A program made the position numbers and the translations under genes. Under the pieces are notes generated by a model that saw only the letters and a list, made by a program, of their open reading frames with translations, had not been told where the DNA came from and made no database searches. From Staphylococcus sp. ACRSN (lineage in GTDB: Bacteria; Bacillota; Bacilli; Staphylococcales; Staphylococcaceae): DNA of 64,000 bases. The stretch spans positions 1 to 64,000 of the forward strand of contig NZ_JAKRNS010000008.1 of NCBI RefSeq assembly GCF_022346615.1. Direction: 5' to 3'. Positions 19,050 to 28,135 of the stretch are shown here, one piece after another (position 1 is the first letter of the stretch; each line of letters opens with the position of its first letter).

Positions 19050-19292
19050 ACTTAATAAAACTCCTCTCAAATTACATTAAATATTTACCCTTACTTTTCT
19101 CAACAAAACGTAATCTCGTTAGCTTATATCAGTTGTAAGTAAAAAACAATAAAACTCTATTATCAATTTAAAAAAATCGCAAATTGGTAATTGTTAATGA
19201 AATCTTTGAAGGGATCATATCAAAATATAAACGGTCATGTTGTCCGTTCATTGACCAAAAATTTAAAAACAGAGTTTTATGTATTTTTGGCA
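19050..19292. other. Upstream region of the SDR gene
   Basis: No gene seen. GGTCA (19233-19237) and TGACC (19252-19256) form an inverted pair enclosing AACGG (19230-19234) and CCGTT (19244-19248). This is the kind of symmetry seen in TetR operators, but no regulator gene is adjacent. Confidence 0.35.
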
Positions 19293-19326
19293 AAAATAAA
19301 AAGAACGTTGTAATAACAACGTTCTT
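19293..19326 (-). terminator. Terminator of the tRNA operon
   Basis: On the minus strand AAGAACGTTGT pairs with ACAACGTTCTT around five bases and runs into a T-rich tail, 44 bp after tRNA-Ser. Confidence 0.85.
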
Positions 19327-19369
19327 CGTGTATTCTGCTTAACAGAAATTCATTATTTATAACTATGTA

Positions 19370-19458
19370 CGGAAACGGAGGGATTCGAACCCTCGCGCCG
19401 CTCTCGCGACCTACACCCTTAGCAGGGGCGCCTCTTCAGCCAACTTGAGTACGTTTCC
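19370..19458 (-). tRNA. tRNA-Ser (GCU)
   Basis: On the minus strand an 89-base tRNA with a long variable arm: acceptor GGAAACG pairs with CGTTTCC, the anticodon loop is CTGCTAA (anticodon GCT), and the T loop is GGTTCGAATCC. The class II shape and anticodon give serine for AGC/AGU. CCA is not encoded. Confidence 0.96.
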
Positions 19459-19459
19459 A

Positions 19460-19534
19460 TGGCTCCACAGGTAGGACTCGAACCTACGACCGATCGGTTA
19501 ACAGCCGATAGCTCTACCACTGAGCTACTGTGGA
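19460..19534 (-). tRNA. tRNA-Asn (GUU)
   Basis: On the minus strand: acceptor TCCACAG with CTGTGGA, D arm AGCTCAGTGGTAGAGCT, anticodon loop CTGTTAA (anticodon GTT), and T loop GGTTCGAGTCC. CCA is encoded. One base separates it from tRNA-Ser; the two are cotranscribed, Asn first. Confidence 0.96.
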
Positions 19535-19565
19535 TTAATGTGTTCTCTTATCAAGCACAAATATA

Positions 19566-19593
19566 ATTATATCAACATCAGCAGATTTTTCAA
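19566..19593 (-). promoter_or_regulatory. tRNA operon promoter
   Basis: On the minus strand TTGAAA (19588-19593), a 16-base spacer and a consensus TATAAT (19566-19571) end about 30 bases before tRNA-Asn. Confidence 0.75.
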
Positions 19594-19687
19594 GTATAAA
19601 TGTTAAAAAAGTATGCAGAACATTTACACTAATTTAATATAATATTCCACATACTTTCCTTTTACAATTATTTCTTAAGTTACGTCA

Positions 19688-20251
19688 CTATTTTTTATCA
19701 AATAATGAGTATTTCGCTAATGCTTCATAAATATTTAATTGTGGTTTCGTATAATCAATTGGAGAATCAGGATCAAACGTAGCTACTCTAGCAGCTCTAT
19801 CCATCATATAGTAATAATAGATGCCATTAAGATACTGATGATGCATGCTGTGTGCAGATATATTTACCGTAATAGTTTGATCATCTACAAAAATAACTTT
19901 ACATTTCTTTTCTTTTAAAGCTTTTATCTGTTGTACATAGTGAATATTAATCCAAGTGTTTTCATCTTTTCTATCAGAATGCGTTGGGAAGAAATAAGTG
20001 GGGAAAAGCGGAGTAAAAAGTATTGGCGGTTTACTACTAATACCGGTAATTCTTATGGTATCTTCTTTTTTAAATGTATAGCTGCTACCATAAAATCGAC
20101 AGGATCTATCAATTATTTTATGTATTCGATCCTTAACAACTGAAGATTCGCCTTTATATTTATAGATTTGTGTACCTTCTAACAATCCAAACGATAAATT
20201 ACACGGTTGTAATGCCATATCACCTTTTTTAATAACATAATGTATATTCAT
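19688..20251 (-). CDS. comK: Competence transcription factor ComK
   Basis: A 187-residue ComK, the DNA-binding activator of DNA-uptake genes. The family core is clear: IDRSCRFYGSSYTFKKEDTIRITGISSKPPILFTP, then FFPT and WINIHYVQQIKA. The ATG at 20251 follows AGGAGG by 7 bases; the longer open frame upstream lacks a ribosome binding site. Length fits the Bacillus protein (192). The promoter carries a perfect palindrome (see the comK promoter entry). MecA, the ComK-degradation adaptor of Bacillus, and CoiA are also in this window, although staphylococcal ComK is controlled differently (SigH in S. aureus). Confidence 0.93.
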   Translation of the reverse strand: MNIHYVIKKGDMALQPCNLSFGLLEGTQIYKYKGESSVVKDRIHKIIDRSCRFYGSSYTFKKEDTIRITGISSKPPILFTPLFPTYFFPTHSDRKDENTWINIHYVQQIKALKEKKCKVIFVDDQTITVNISAHSMHHQYLNGIYYYYMMDRAARVATFDPDSPIDYTKPQLNIYEALAKYSLFDKK

Positions 20252-20285
20252 TCTTGAAGCCTCCTTATACTGTGGTGATAAGCAA

Positions 20286-20330
20286 ATAATATAACATGCA
20301 GATTTTAAAATCAATACAATATATTGTATT
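20286..20330 (-). promoter_or_regulatory. comK promoter with 18-bp palindrome
   Basis: On the minus strand TTGATT (20309-20314), a 17-base spacer and TATTAT (20286-20291) lie about 35 bp before the comK ATG. AATACAATATATTGTATT (20313-20330) is a perfect 18-bp palindrome touching the upstream edge of the -35, a usual place for a regulator to bind. Confidence 0.6.
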
Positions 20331-20440
20331 ATTTAACATATTTTAATTTATTTAAATTTAATGAAAATACTTTTACTATTTCTCATTTTTTGAAAAAGTT
20401 GCATTTTACACTTATTTTTTCGGAATAATCAGACTATTTG

Positions 20441-20469
20441 TTGATTTCAATATAAAAAGACTGTATACT
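20441..20469 (+). promoter_or_regulatory. Promoter of the IDEAL-domain gene
   Basis: TTGATT (20441-20446), a 17-base spacer and TATACT (20464-20469), ending 32 bp before the ATG. Confidence 0.6.
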
Positions 20470-20501
20470 ACATGTAAATATATAGAAAGGCAGTGGTTAA
20501 G

Positions 20502-20720
20502 ATGAAACATAACACACACGTTAAATATAATACATTAGAGTCTTTTGTATCTACTATTAATGATTTAGGCATCGAATTAATTATCGACGAATCACTTAGA
20601 AATGTACGTAAGCATGAATTAGAAAACTTGATTGACAATGCTCTAAAAAATAAAAACGAGAATGATTTCAAACGCTATACTGAAGAATACAAAAATTTGG
20701 AGGAATTTCTCGTTGGATAA
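20502..20720 (+). CDS. IDEAL domain-containing small protein
   Basis: A 72-residue acidic protein whose C-terminal half matches the IDEAL domain: VRKHELENLIDNALKNKNENDFKRYTEEYKNLEEF. The ATG at 20502 is chosen because AAAGG lies 11 bases upstream; the in-frame GTG at 20493 would leave almost no spacing. Such proteins occur alone or fused to other domains in Bacillus and Staphylococcus, and their function is not established. The gene is divergent from comK and is followed by a terminator. Confidence 0.85.
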   Translation: MKHNTHVKYNTLESFVSTINDLGIELIIDESLRNVRKHELENLIDNALKNKNENDFKRYTEEYKNLEEFLVG

Positions 20721-20743
20721 TTTAATAGATTGCCATTTAAAAT

Positions 20744-20792
20744 AAGGTCTATCCCTACTTATCAGTTGATATTGTCGGTGGATAGACCTTTT
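20744..20792. terminator. Bidirectional terminator, IDEAL gene / lplA
   Basis: AAGGTCTATCC (20744-20754) pairs with GGATAGACCTT (20780-20790) between two convergent genes, with T-rich or A-rich flanks. Confidence 0.78.
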
Positions 20793-20832
20793 CGTATGTT
20801 TATATTCTTTTTGAATTTCTAGTAATTACTTA

Positions 20833-21822
20833 TTAAGACATTAAACGGATTAACTCGTTACGATCAATCGCACCAAAATAGTGATGAATATCGTAGTCTG
20901 CTAAAGCCTCTTCAATACTATTAAAGTCATGTAATGTACCTTCAAGTGCACTTTCTAAATCGGTAATGTCACCTTCACCAAAGAAATCTCCAAATATACG
21001 TGCATGCTCAATTCTACCTTTTTTAACATCTAATTTAATTTGTACAAACCCTTTTTCAAATTTCTCTTCACGTTCAAAATTATATTTTGGATTTTTACCA
21101 TAATTCCATTCCCAAGTTCGATACTTTTCATTACTCAATTGTTCAATATTATTCCAATCTTCTTCTGTTAATTTATATTCTTCAACTTGACTTGTTTCTC
21201 CAAAAATAGTTTTTAAAATAATATCTTTAAATGTATTAATATCTATAGGTTCATCTAAGAATTCTACAATATTCGCTACTCTACTTCTTACTGATTTAAT
21301 TCCTTTAGATTTAATTTTAGCAGGGTTTACTCTCAAGGCATTTTGAACTTCATCTAACTCACTATTTAAAATTAATGTTCCATGACTAAACATACGTTCT
21401 TTAACCTTAACCATAGCATTTCCTGAAATTTTTGCATTCCCAACTTGTATATCATTTCTTCCACTTAATTCAGCATCAACGCCCAAATTTTTTAGTGCTT
21501 CTACAATTGGTTCTGTAAATTTTTTGAAATTGTGAAAACTATTACCATCATCATCTGTAATAAAGCTAAAATTCAGATTACCCGTATCATGATAAACTGC
21601 ACCCCCACCTGAAATACGTCTCACTACGTCGATACCATGTTCGTCAATATATGGTTGGTTTACTTCCTCAATTGTGTTTTGATTTTTACCAATTATTATA
21701 GATGGTCTATTAACATAAAATAAAAAATAGCTATCATCATTAGGCATATGTTTCAAAACATATTCTTCCATTGCTAGATTAAGTGTTGGATCTGTGATGT
21801 TGTTATTACTAATAAATTTCAT
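20833..21822 (-). CDS. lplA: Lipoate-protein ligase A
   Basis: A 329-residue ligase that activates lipoate with ATP and attaches it to lipoyl domains (GcvH, pyruvate and 2-oxoacid dehydrogenase E2). The lipoyl-binding loop VVRRISGGGAVYHDTGNLNFSF and the catalytic-lysine segment GRNDIQVGNAKISGNAM are present, followed by the C-terminal accessory domain. The ATG at 21822 follows AAGGAG; the longer frame begins upstream of the ribosome binding site. It is probably the LplA1-type enzyme. Confidence 0.94.
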   Translation of the reverse strand: MKFISNNNITDPTLNLAMEEYVLKHMPNDDSYFLFYVNRPSIIIGKNQNTIEEVNQPYIDEHGIDVVRRISGGGAVYHDTGNLNFSFITDDDGNSFHNFKKFTEPIVEALKNLGVDAELSGRNDIQVGNAKISGNAMVKVKERMFSHGTLILNSELDEVQNALRVNPAKIKSKGIKSVRSRVANIVEFLDEPIDINTFKDIILKTIFGETSQVEEYKLTEEDWNNIEQLSNEKYRTWEWNYGKNPKYNFEREEKFEKGFVQIKLDVKKGRIEHARIFGDFFGEGDITDLESALEGTLHDFNSIEEALADYDIHHYFGAIDRNELIRLMS

Positions 21823-22022
21823 TTGTTCCACTCCTTTTCCCATAAATACGCCCTTACTAATATTTATGCTACATTTTCACTTAAAATGCCAATCATTCAC
21901 TCCAAAATTTCAAATAAATTTAAAATCACTTTTACAACAAGCATTTTAATGGTTTTTTGTTTATTTGTGTCTAATTTTTTTGTATAATACTATCTAGTTA
22001 GCATTTCTAGGGAGGACTAAAG

Positions 22023-22208
22023 ATGACTGTTGCAGAAGTTGGAAATATAGTAGAATTTTATGACGGTTTAAAAGGCCGCGTAGAAAAAATTAATGATAAT
22101 TCAGTAATTGTAGATTTAACAATTATGGAGAACTTCAATGATCTAGACTTGCCAGAGAAGACTGTCATTAATCATAAACGATACAAAATCATTGAACAAG
22201 AAGGTTAA
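22023..22208 (+). CDS. DUF2187 (YkvS-like) small protein
   Basis: A 61-residue protein with a KOW/SH3-like pattern: GNIVEFYDGLKGRVEKINDNSVIVDLTIMENFNDLDLPEKTVINHKRYKII. It resembles YkvS of B. subtilis (DUF2187), of unknown function. AGGGAGG lies 8 bases before the ATG. The next gene starts 5 bases after its stop, so the two form an operon. Confidence 0.88.
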   Translation: MTVAEVGNIVEFYDGLKGRVEKINDNSVIVDLTIMENFNDLDLPEKTVINHKRYKIIEQEG

Positions 22209-22213
22209 GCTCA

Positions 22214-22816
22214 ATGAATAAAATGTCAAAAGCTTTAATATGGTTTGTAGTAAGCTTTATTGCCTTTCACATTATCTTATACATCATGTGGGGTGAAAAA
22301 CAAGTCTATTGGTATTTATATACAGGTATTATGTTGATTGCAGGCATAAGCTATGTATTTTACCAACGTGATATCGAATCCAAACGTTTACTTACCTCAC
22401 TCGGTATTGGCATACTCGTTGGTGTCGTTCTCATACTAATACAGCTTATTACTTCAGCAATTGTTTCTGATTTAAAATACTCAGAATTAATTAAAGAATT
22501 GACAAGAACTGGTGTATATTTTAAATGGCAAATGTTAGTAACATTAGTTTTTGTTATACCGTGTCATGAACTTTATATGAGAACCGTTTTGCAAAAAGAA
22601 TTATTAAAACTTAATATTCCTAGTTGGATAGGCATTATAATTTCAGCGCTATGTTCCGCTTCATTATTTTTCTATCTAGACAATAAGTGGATTGTGTTTT
22701 TCATTTTCTTAGTACAAATCGTGCTTTCACTAAGTTATCTTTATACACGAAGAATTGCTACATCTGTAGTAGCTCAAATTGTTGCAGTTGTAATTCTTCT
22801 AATATTTCATGCTTAA
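22214..22816 (+). CDS. CPBP-type membrane protein, degenerate motif
   Basis: A 200-residue membrane protein with about six hydrophobic segments. The segment VFVIPCHELYMRTVLQKELLK sits where CPBP (CAAX protease/bacteriocin-processing) proteins carry EExxxR; here the first Glu is His (HELYMR), and the later second- and third-motif His/Asn residues are not obvious. It may be an inactive scaffold member such as the Spd proteins of S. aureus. Cotranscribed with the DUF2187 gene and followed by a strong terminator. Confidence 0.65.
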   Translation: MNKMSKALIWFVVSFIAFHIILYIMWGEKQVYWYLYTGIMLIAGISYVFYQRDIESKRLLTSLGIGILVGVVLILIQLITSAIVSDLKYSELIKELTRTGVYFKWQMLVTLVFVIPCHELYMRTVLQKELLKLNIPSWIGIIISALCSASLFFYLDNKWIVFFIFLVQIVLSLSYLYTRRIATSVVAQIVAVVILLIFHA

Positions 22817-22832
22817 TCTTTTTAAGCATTCT

Positions 22833-22880
22833 AAAAACAGGTTACCGGTTAGGTTATATACTCCGGCAACCTGTTTTTTT
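22833..22880 (+). terminator. Terminator after CPBP-like gene
   Basis: AAAAACAGGTTACCGG pairs with CCGGCAACCTGTTTTTTT, a GC-rich stem with a strong T run. Confidence 0.9.
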
Positions 22881-22925
22881 GTATTAAAACGCAATATTTC
22901 GTTTTATTGTTAATATTTCAAAGTT

Positions 22926-24437
22926 TTACTGTGTAAGTACATTGAAACTTTGTTTTTGACGAATCTTATATGTGTCATCCTTTAAATTTCTTGAAATTAA
23001 TTCAAACATCGTGATATCCCCTGTATCGTGAATAACTGCATTTTCTAGATATTGTCTATAGTTTCTATAACAATAATCTGTCATACTCACACGATAAACA
23101 TGTTCTAGTTTAATATTATTAAGTGTCACTCTATCAAAGGGTTGTGCATTCATATCAATCGTGTAATCTACCCCTTGCCAAAACGTACATAAAGTTTCGT
23201 CAATAATTGTTAAACTAAGGTTTCCATTACTGAATTCAATATGAGAATAACCATACTCTAATATATCTTTGATGTGTTGCCCTTTTAACGTTAAATCTAC
23301 AGGTACGTCAGGATGTGGATACGCTTGGTATAAAGTTCCATTCGTAACCGTTTCAGAGAGACCCATCTCTCCATTTGTTGGTAAATGCACACATGATATA
23401 TCATAATCGTATTTCAATCTAATACTATCATGAAGTAATTGCGTGAAGTTATGAGGTTTACAAATAACATCAGTTAATCCATTTACTGTGGCACCAATAT
23501 CACCTTGCGACAGTATTTCTTTAGACCAATATTCTACAGCCTTACGATCATAATGCGTTAAGTGCAGTAAATTTTCATGTTCTTCATATTCATTTAAATC
23601 AACGATATGTGAATCTACATTTTCTAATTCATAAGAACTCGTACGTTTTTTAAAGTTTATATTAACATGAATGAGTTGTTCTGCATTTTGACCTGCTTGA
23701 ACATACAGCGTTTGATCGTCTCTACCTATAAAAGTCTGATGTTGATGACCAGTAATAAGTAAGTCAATAACACCTAAAGTTTGCATTATTTTTTCTGCTT
23801 CATTTACTTTTTCTTCACGTTCTTTTCCTGACTTATTTAATTGATTTAAACCACCATGATAAATAACGATAAGAAAATCAGGCATTTCTGTTTCATGTAT
23901 ATATCGAATCCATCGTTTAGATGATAGTAATGTCTTTTCAATTTGAACATCCTTTTCCATTTCAAAATGTTCACGTTCCATCAACCCATCCGAAGTAAGA
24001 CCAACAATTGCTATTTTAACACCCTCAATCTGCTTAATTGTATAAGGCGTTGAAAAATATGGTTCACGTGTCTGCTGATATTCAATATTCGCAGATAGCC
24101 ATGGAAATCTTGATAACGCGATTGACCTTGAGAAAAAGGATAAGCCAAATTTAAATTCATTAGGGCTAATACCACTCGCATCATATTGCATCGCATTCAT
24201 CAATTTTATCATTGGATGCCTTTTATACGGGGCTACTAATGCGTAATAGAATGCACCTAAAGAACCTGCCAAACTGCCTCCACTATCTAATAAAATCACA
24301 TGTTTATTTTCATTTCTAACTTTGTCTACATACGTACCTGCTCGATATATATTGGAGCCATTATCACCATTAAGGAAATGGCTGTGCATATCTGAAGTTG
24401 TGATGACATCAATAGCAATTTTTTCACTTTGTTTCAT
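22926..24437 (-). CDS. 5'-Nucleotidase-like phosphoesterase, eroded site
   Basis: A 503-residue two-domain protein with the UshA/YunD layout: N-terminal metallophosphoesterase and C-terminal 5'-nucleotidase domain. Motif I keeps Asp16 and His18 (TTSDMHSHF) and the last motif keeps GHQH. The bridging-Asp motif, usually GD, is LLDSGGSLAGS (Gly54), and the usual GNHEFD is SPNEFKFG, which loses both the metal-ligand Asn and the catalytic His at their usual positions. Without a signal peptide it is probably cytoplasmic. Catalysis is doubtful; a binding or regulatory role is possible. The gene is single, on the minus strand. Confidence 0.82.
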   Translation of the reverse strand: MKQSEKIAIDVITTSDMHSHFLNGDNGSNIYRAGTYVDKVRNENKHVILLDSGGSLAGSLGAFYYALVAPYKRHPMIKLMNAMQYDASGISPNEFKFGLSFFSRSIALSRFPWLSANIEYQQTREPYFSTPYTIKQIEGVKIAIVGLTSDGLMEREHFEMEKDVQIEKTLLSSKRWIRYIHETEMPDFLIVIYHGGLNQLNKSGKEREEKVNEAEKIMQTLGVIDLLITGHQHQTFIGRDDQTLYVQAGQNAEQLIHVNINFKKRTSSYELENVDSHIVDLNEYEEHENLLHLTHYDRKAVEYWSKEILSQGDIGATVNGLTDVICKPHNFTQLLHDSIRLKYDYDISCVHLPTNGEMGLSETVTNGTLYQAYPHPDVPVDLTLKGQHIKDILEYGYSHIEFSNGNLSLTIIDETLCTFWQGVDYTIDMNAQPFDRVTLNNIKLEHVYRVSMTDYCYRNYRQYLENAVIHDTGDITMFELISRNLKDDTYKIRQKQSFNVLTQ

Positions 24438-24540
24438 AAGCCTCTCTCCTTATTATCAACAGTTTAACATTTTATATTTTTTGTTGACACTAATTACAAC
24501 AACTAAAACTATATCTAACTTTATCTACTATTTTAAGCAA

Positions 24541-24597
24541 TAAAAAAGATAGATACAACGATTGATTAGAATTAATTCTAACCAGTTATATCTATCT
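24541..24597 (-). terminator. Terminator of htrA-ktrD
   Basis: AGATAGATACAAC and GTTATATCTATCT form the outer stem and an internal GTTAGAATTAATTCTAATC stem lies between them. The T run is on the minus strand, just past the ktrD stop codon. Confidence 0.78.
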
Positions 24598-24628
24598 CAA
24601 ATATATCTTTTTACCATTATTACTAAAT

Positions 24629-25987
24629 CTAGCCGATTTGCACACGCTCTTTTGTATAATGGAATTTATCCGGTTCTCTACGTCCGCCAATCATAATGAT
24701 GAAACTAATTAGTCCAACACGGCCTATAAACATAAGTAACATAAGTATAAGCTTTGTTGTACTACTAACATCATCAGTAATGCCTAGTGACAAACCACAT
24801 GTACCAAAAGCTGACATCACTTCAAAAAATGTTTGTAAAAAGGTCAGCTTATTATTTTCAACTACAAGAATCGTAATCATACTAGCAAATGTTAATATAG
24901 ATGCCATGGTAAATACTGCAAATGACCTTTGAACATCTGTCGCATGTATTTCTCGATTAAATGCTTTAATGGAAGTCCGTTCAGCTGTATTACTAAAGTT
25001 AAGTAAGAACAGGATTAATATTGCAAATGTTGTTGTTCTTATTCCTCCACCTACAGAACTCGGTGATGAACCAATAAACATCAAGATGCTCATAATTACA
25101 TTAGTGCCTTCGCCAAATTGACTAACATCAATTGTCTGTAATCCAGCACTTCGCGTTGAAGCGGATTGGAACAAGGCATAAAATAACGATTTATGCCACG
25201 ACATATTTTGAAAAGAATGATTATGTTCTAACAATAAGATAAATAGTGTACCAAAAACAAATAACGCTAAATAGGTTACCGTAGTAATTTTTGCAAATAA
25301 TGAAAATCTAAAGTTTGGTATTCTATTTTTGATATATGCTTTAACTTCCAATAATACTGGAAAACCAATTGATCCTAATACAATTAAAAACATGACAATT
25401 GTTTGTACAAAATAATCATTTGCATACGGAATCAAAGACTGTCCAGTGATATCTAAACCACCGTTCGTAGTTGACGAAACAGCAACAAAGAAGCCCTGCA
25501 TAATTGCATATTGTAAATCAGGTGTATCACGATAGAAATAAAATGTTAATAATGCTGCACCTATAAGCTCAATCACTAAAATTGTCTTTACAATTTCCAA
25601 TATCAACTTTACGGTACCACTCATTGTATCTTTATTATTATCTAACATAATTAATCTTCGTTCACGCATACCAATGTGTTTACCCAATACAACCCATAGC
25701 ATTGTACCAATTGCCATAACTCCAATACCACCAATATTTAAAATGATCATAATAATAATCTGACCAAAAGTACTATAAGTATCAGCAATATTGACAGGTG
25801 TTAGCCCCGTTACACTCACTCCCGAGACTGCCACAAACAAAGAATCAACCGGGTCTACATGTACACCTGGTTTATGAACAAATGGCAAATTCAATAGTAA
25901 AAAAGCTACAATAATCGCAACAAGATAGTACAAAACTATCCCTTGTTGTGGGCTAGACTTCTTTAATAATTGATTGAAAATGGACAA
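24629..25987 (-). CDS. ktrD: Ktr potassium uptake channel KtrD
   Basis: A 452-residue TrkH/KtrB-type potassium channel with four pore-loop repeats marked by SVSVTGLTP, SSTTNGGLD, ASTRSAGLQ and AFGTCGLSLG; each selectivity Gly is kept. It works with a cytoplasmic RCK ring (KtrA/KtrC), which is not in the window. The place next to htrA and near lplA fits ktrD rather than ktrB of S. aureus. The gap to the upstream htrA is 18 bases, so the two form an operon. The CpaA antiporter at 41-43 kb is a functional counterpart. Confidence 0.9.
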   Translation of the reverse strand: MSIFNQLLKKSSPQQGIVLYYLVAIIVAFLLLNLPFVHKPGVHVDPVDSLFVAVSGVSVTGLTPVNIADTYSTFGQIIIMIILNIGGIGVMAIGTMLWVVLGKHIGMRERRLIMLDNNKDTMSGTVKLILEIVKTILVIELIGAALLTFYFYRDTPDLQYAIMQGFFVAVSSTTNGGLDITGQSLIPYANDYFVQTIVMFLIVLGSIGFPVLLEVKAYIKNRIPNFRFSLFAKITTVTYLALFVFGTLFILLLEHNHSFQNMSWHKSLFYALFQSASTRSAGLQTIDVSQFGEGTNVIMSILMFIGSSPSSVGGGIRTTTFAILILFLLNFSNTAERTSIKAFNREIHATDVQRSFAVFTMASILTFASMITILVVENNKLTFLQTFFEVMSAFGTCGLSLGITDDVSSTTKLILMLLMFIGRVGLISFIIMIGGRREPDKFHYTKERVQIG

Positions 25988-26005
25988 TCTATATTCACCC
26001 CAACG

Positions 26006-27874
26006 TTATTTCAATTTAATGTTGATATCTTTGAGCTTACCATTTCTATATACCTTAGCTGGTAATGTTTTTAAATCATCCTTATGACTAAAAATGATTT
26101 GTCTGTATCTTAGATTATCTTCAACATCTTTACCATCTAATTCTACTATGACATCATTTTTTTGCAAGCCAGATTTATTAGCTAATGAATCTTTTTTAAC
26201 ATCTGCAACTACTACACCTTCATTCACATCATCAGGCAAACGAATGGTAGTGCGCGCAGAATCATCAAGTTCTGCAACATTTACTAATTTAGCACCAGAA
26301 TTTGGATATTTTACTTCTCCTTTATCTTCTAACTCTTTCGCAATAGATTGTGCATCATTTATTGGAATTGCAAATGCCATACCTTCAACATTATCCATAT
26401 CTATTTTTAATGAAGCAATACCTATCAGTTTTCCATCTCTATCGATTACGGCACCTCCAGAGTTCCCCGGGTTAACAGGTGCATCCATTTGAAATGCCTT
26501 CATCAAAACGTCATATTGATTATCTTTATCTATATCTACAGGTACATGTCGATTTAAACCTGAAATAATGCCTTCTGATACACTACCTTTAAAATCATTT
26601 CCCAATGGATTACCAACAACAATGATAGGTTCTCCTAATACAAGTGTGCTTGAATCTCCTAATTTAATAGGTTTAATACCTTGACCATCTTTTATTTTTG
26701 CTTTAACAATTGCAACATCAGAAAATTTATCCGATCCTATCACTTTACCAATTGTATATTTATCATTACCATATGTAATCTTTTGTTGTTTTTTATCTCC
26801 TACAACATGTGCGTTAGTTAAAATAAAAATAGAGTCGTCCACTTTTTTGTAGACGACACCAGAACCGAGTTCATTTTGTTTATCTGCTTCTTGCGTTTCT
26901 TTTGCTGCAGATGAGTTACCATTGGATGTATCGTTATCTACCGTTACTACTGAATGTACTGCATTGTTTGCATTTTTCATCGTGTCTGTATACGTTTTAT
27001 TATTGTCTTTATTAGTTTGGAAAATACTATCTTTTGTATTGCCACTTTGGTCTACATTATAAAATATTGCATTTATTAATGTTAAAACTAAAATTACTGC
27101 AAGAACTATTAATACCTGTGCCCAATACTCACGGAAAAATGATTTGATTTTAGTCCAAGTACTTTCATGATTTGATTTATCTTTTTGTTTATAATCATCT
27201 TTTGTCGTTTTATAACGATAATCTTTATCATCATCAACATATTTATCTACTCTATTTTTTTGTGCTTCTTCAGAGTAGAAATAGTCTTGTTGTTTTTCTT
27301 CTGTTTTTGTTTTTTGTAACTTTTGTTTATTCTTCTTATCGTTACTTGTTGTCTCACTTTCAACTGAATCATTCACTTTATTATCTTCAGTCGAAGTCTC
27401 GTTGTCTAATTTTTCATCCTCGAGTGAAATAGTATTTTTTGAATGCTTTGTATCTGTATTAACTTCAGTCTTATTTTTTGTATCTAACTCTTTATTAGTA
27501 TCTGTTTGTGACTGTAGATTTAAATCAAAATAATCATTACTGTTAGCATCTTCAGTAGTATCTTGATATTGAGCTTCATTTAACTGTTGTGTAGATGTCT
27601 GTTCAGTCTTGAGGCCTTCATTTTGTCTATCAGCCGCTTGTGCTTGTTGCTGTTGAATTTCTTCTTGTGTTAATTTTTCGATACGTGCTTTCCTCAGGTT
27701 ATCCTTTACACGCTCTTCATTATTTTTTGCCAGTTTCTCTTCCTTGGCGGCCTGTACTTCTTTTTGTTGTTGCTCTAGTTGAATACGATTTTCTCGTTCT
27801 TCATTATGAAAGTATTCCCTTCTCTTTCTACCATACTTGGCTTTTGGGATGACTTGTTTTTTATTATGCGTCAT
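26006..27874 (-). CDS. htrA: HtrA-like membrane serine protease
   Basis: A 622-residue HtrA/DegP-type protease. The first 250 residues are cytoplasmic, very charged and Gln/Lys/Asp-rich with coiled-coil character. One membrane helix follows (about 252-273), then a trypsin-like domain with His (NAHVVGD, about 356), Asp (SDVAIVK, about 386) and Ser (PGNSGGAVI, about 472), and a C-terminal PDZ domain (about 530-620). The active site faces outwards, for folding and degradation of exported proteins. Of two adjacent ATGs the second (27874) has the better distance from AGGGGG. It is cotranscribed with ktrD. The long cytoplasmic part is typical of one of the two staphylococcal HtrA paralogues. Confidence 0.9.
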   Translation of the reverse strand: MTHNKKQVIPKAKYGRKRREYFHNEERENRIQLEQQQKEVQAAKEEKLAKNNEERVKDNLRKARIEKLTQEEIQQQQAQAADRQNEGLKTEQTSTQQLNEAQYQDTTEDANSNDYFDLNLQSQTDTNKELDTKNKTEVNTDTKHSKNTISLEDEKLDNETSTEDNKVNDSVESETTSNDKKNKQKLQKTKTEEKQQDYFYSEEAQKNRVDKYVDDDKDYRYKTTKDDYKQKDKSNHESTWTKIKSFFREYWAQVLIVLAVILVLTLINAIFYNVDQSGNTKDSIFQTNKDNNKTYTDTMKNANNAVHSVVTVDNDTSNGNSSAAKETQEADKQNELGSGVVYKKVDDSIFILTNAHVVGDKKQQKITYGNDKYTIGKVIGSDKFSDVAIVKAKIKDGQGIKPIKLGDSSTLVLGEPIIVVGNPLGNDFKGSVSEGIISGLNRHVPVDIDKDNQYDVLMKAFQMDAPVNPGNSGGAVIDRDGKLIGIASLKIDMDNVEGMAFAIPINDAQSIAKELEDKGEVKYPNSGAKLVNVAELDDSARTTIRLPDDVNEGVVVADVKKDSLANKSGLQKNDVIVELDGKDVEDNLRYRQIIFSHKDDLKTLPAKVYRNGKLKDINIKLK

Positions 27875-28089
27875 CATAATTCCCCCTAATACTACATATA
27901 CCTTATCTTACTATTATGCCATATTAAAATTAATATTTCTTCTTTATTTTGTTTTATAAAAGTAGATATATTTTGATTATAATCACTTTCATGATAAATT
28001 TCTAACGAATTTGCAGAAATTTTTAACCAATACAAAAATTCTTCATATATAGCGTTACCACCTTACATAGATTTTAATGTAAAAATTTC

Positions 28090-28128
28090 ACAAAAAAACT
28101 GGAACACAATAAGTTATGTGTTCCAGTT
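28090..28128 (-). terminator. Terminator of the TerC gene
   Basis: On the minus strand AACTGGAACACA pairs with TGTGTTCCAGTT and is followed by a run of eight T. Confidence 0.88.
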
Positions 28129-28135
28129 CAAATCA

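Noticed and set aside
26094..26492. Plus-strand frame of 132 codons inside htrA
   Set aside because: It is antisense to the conserved protease/PDZ coding part and shows no recognisable protein.
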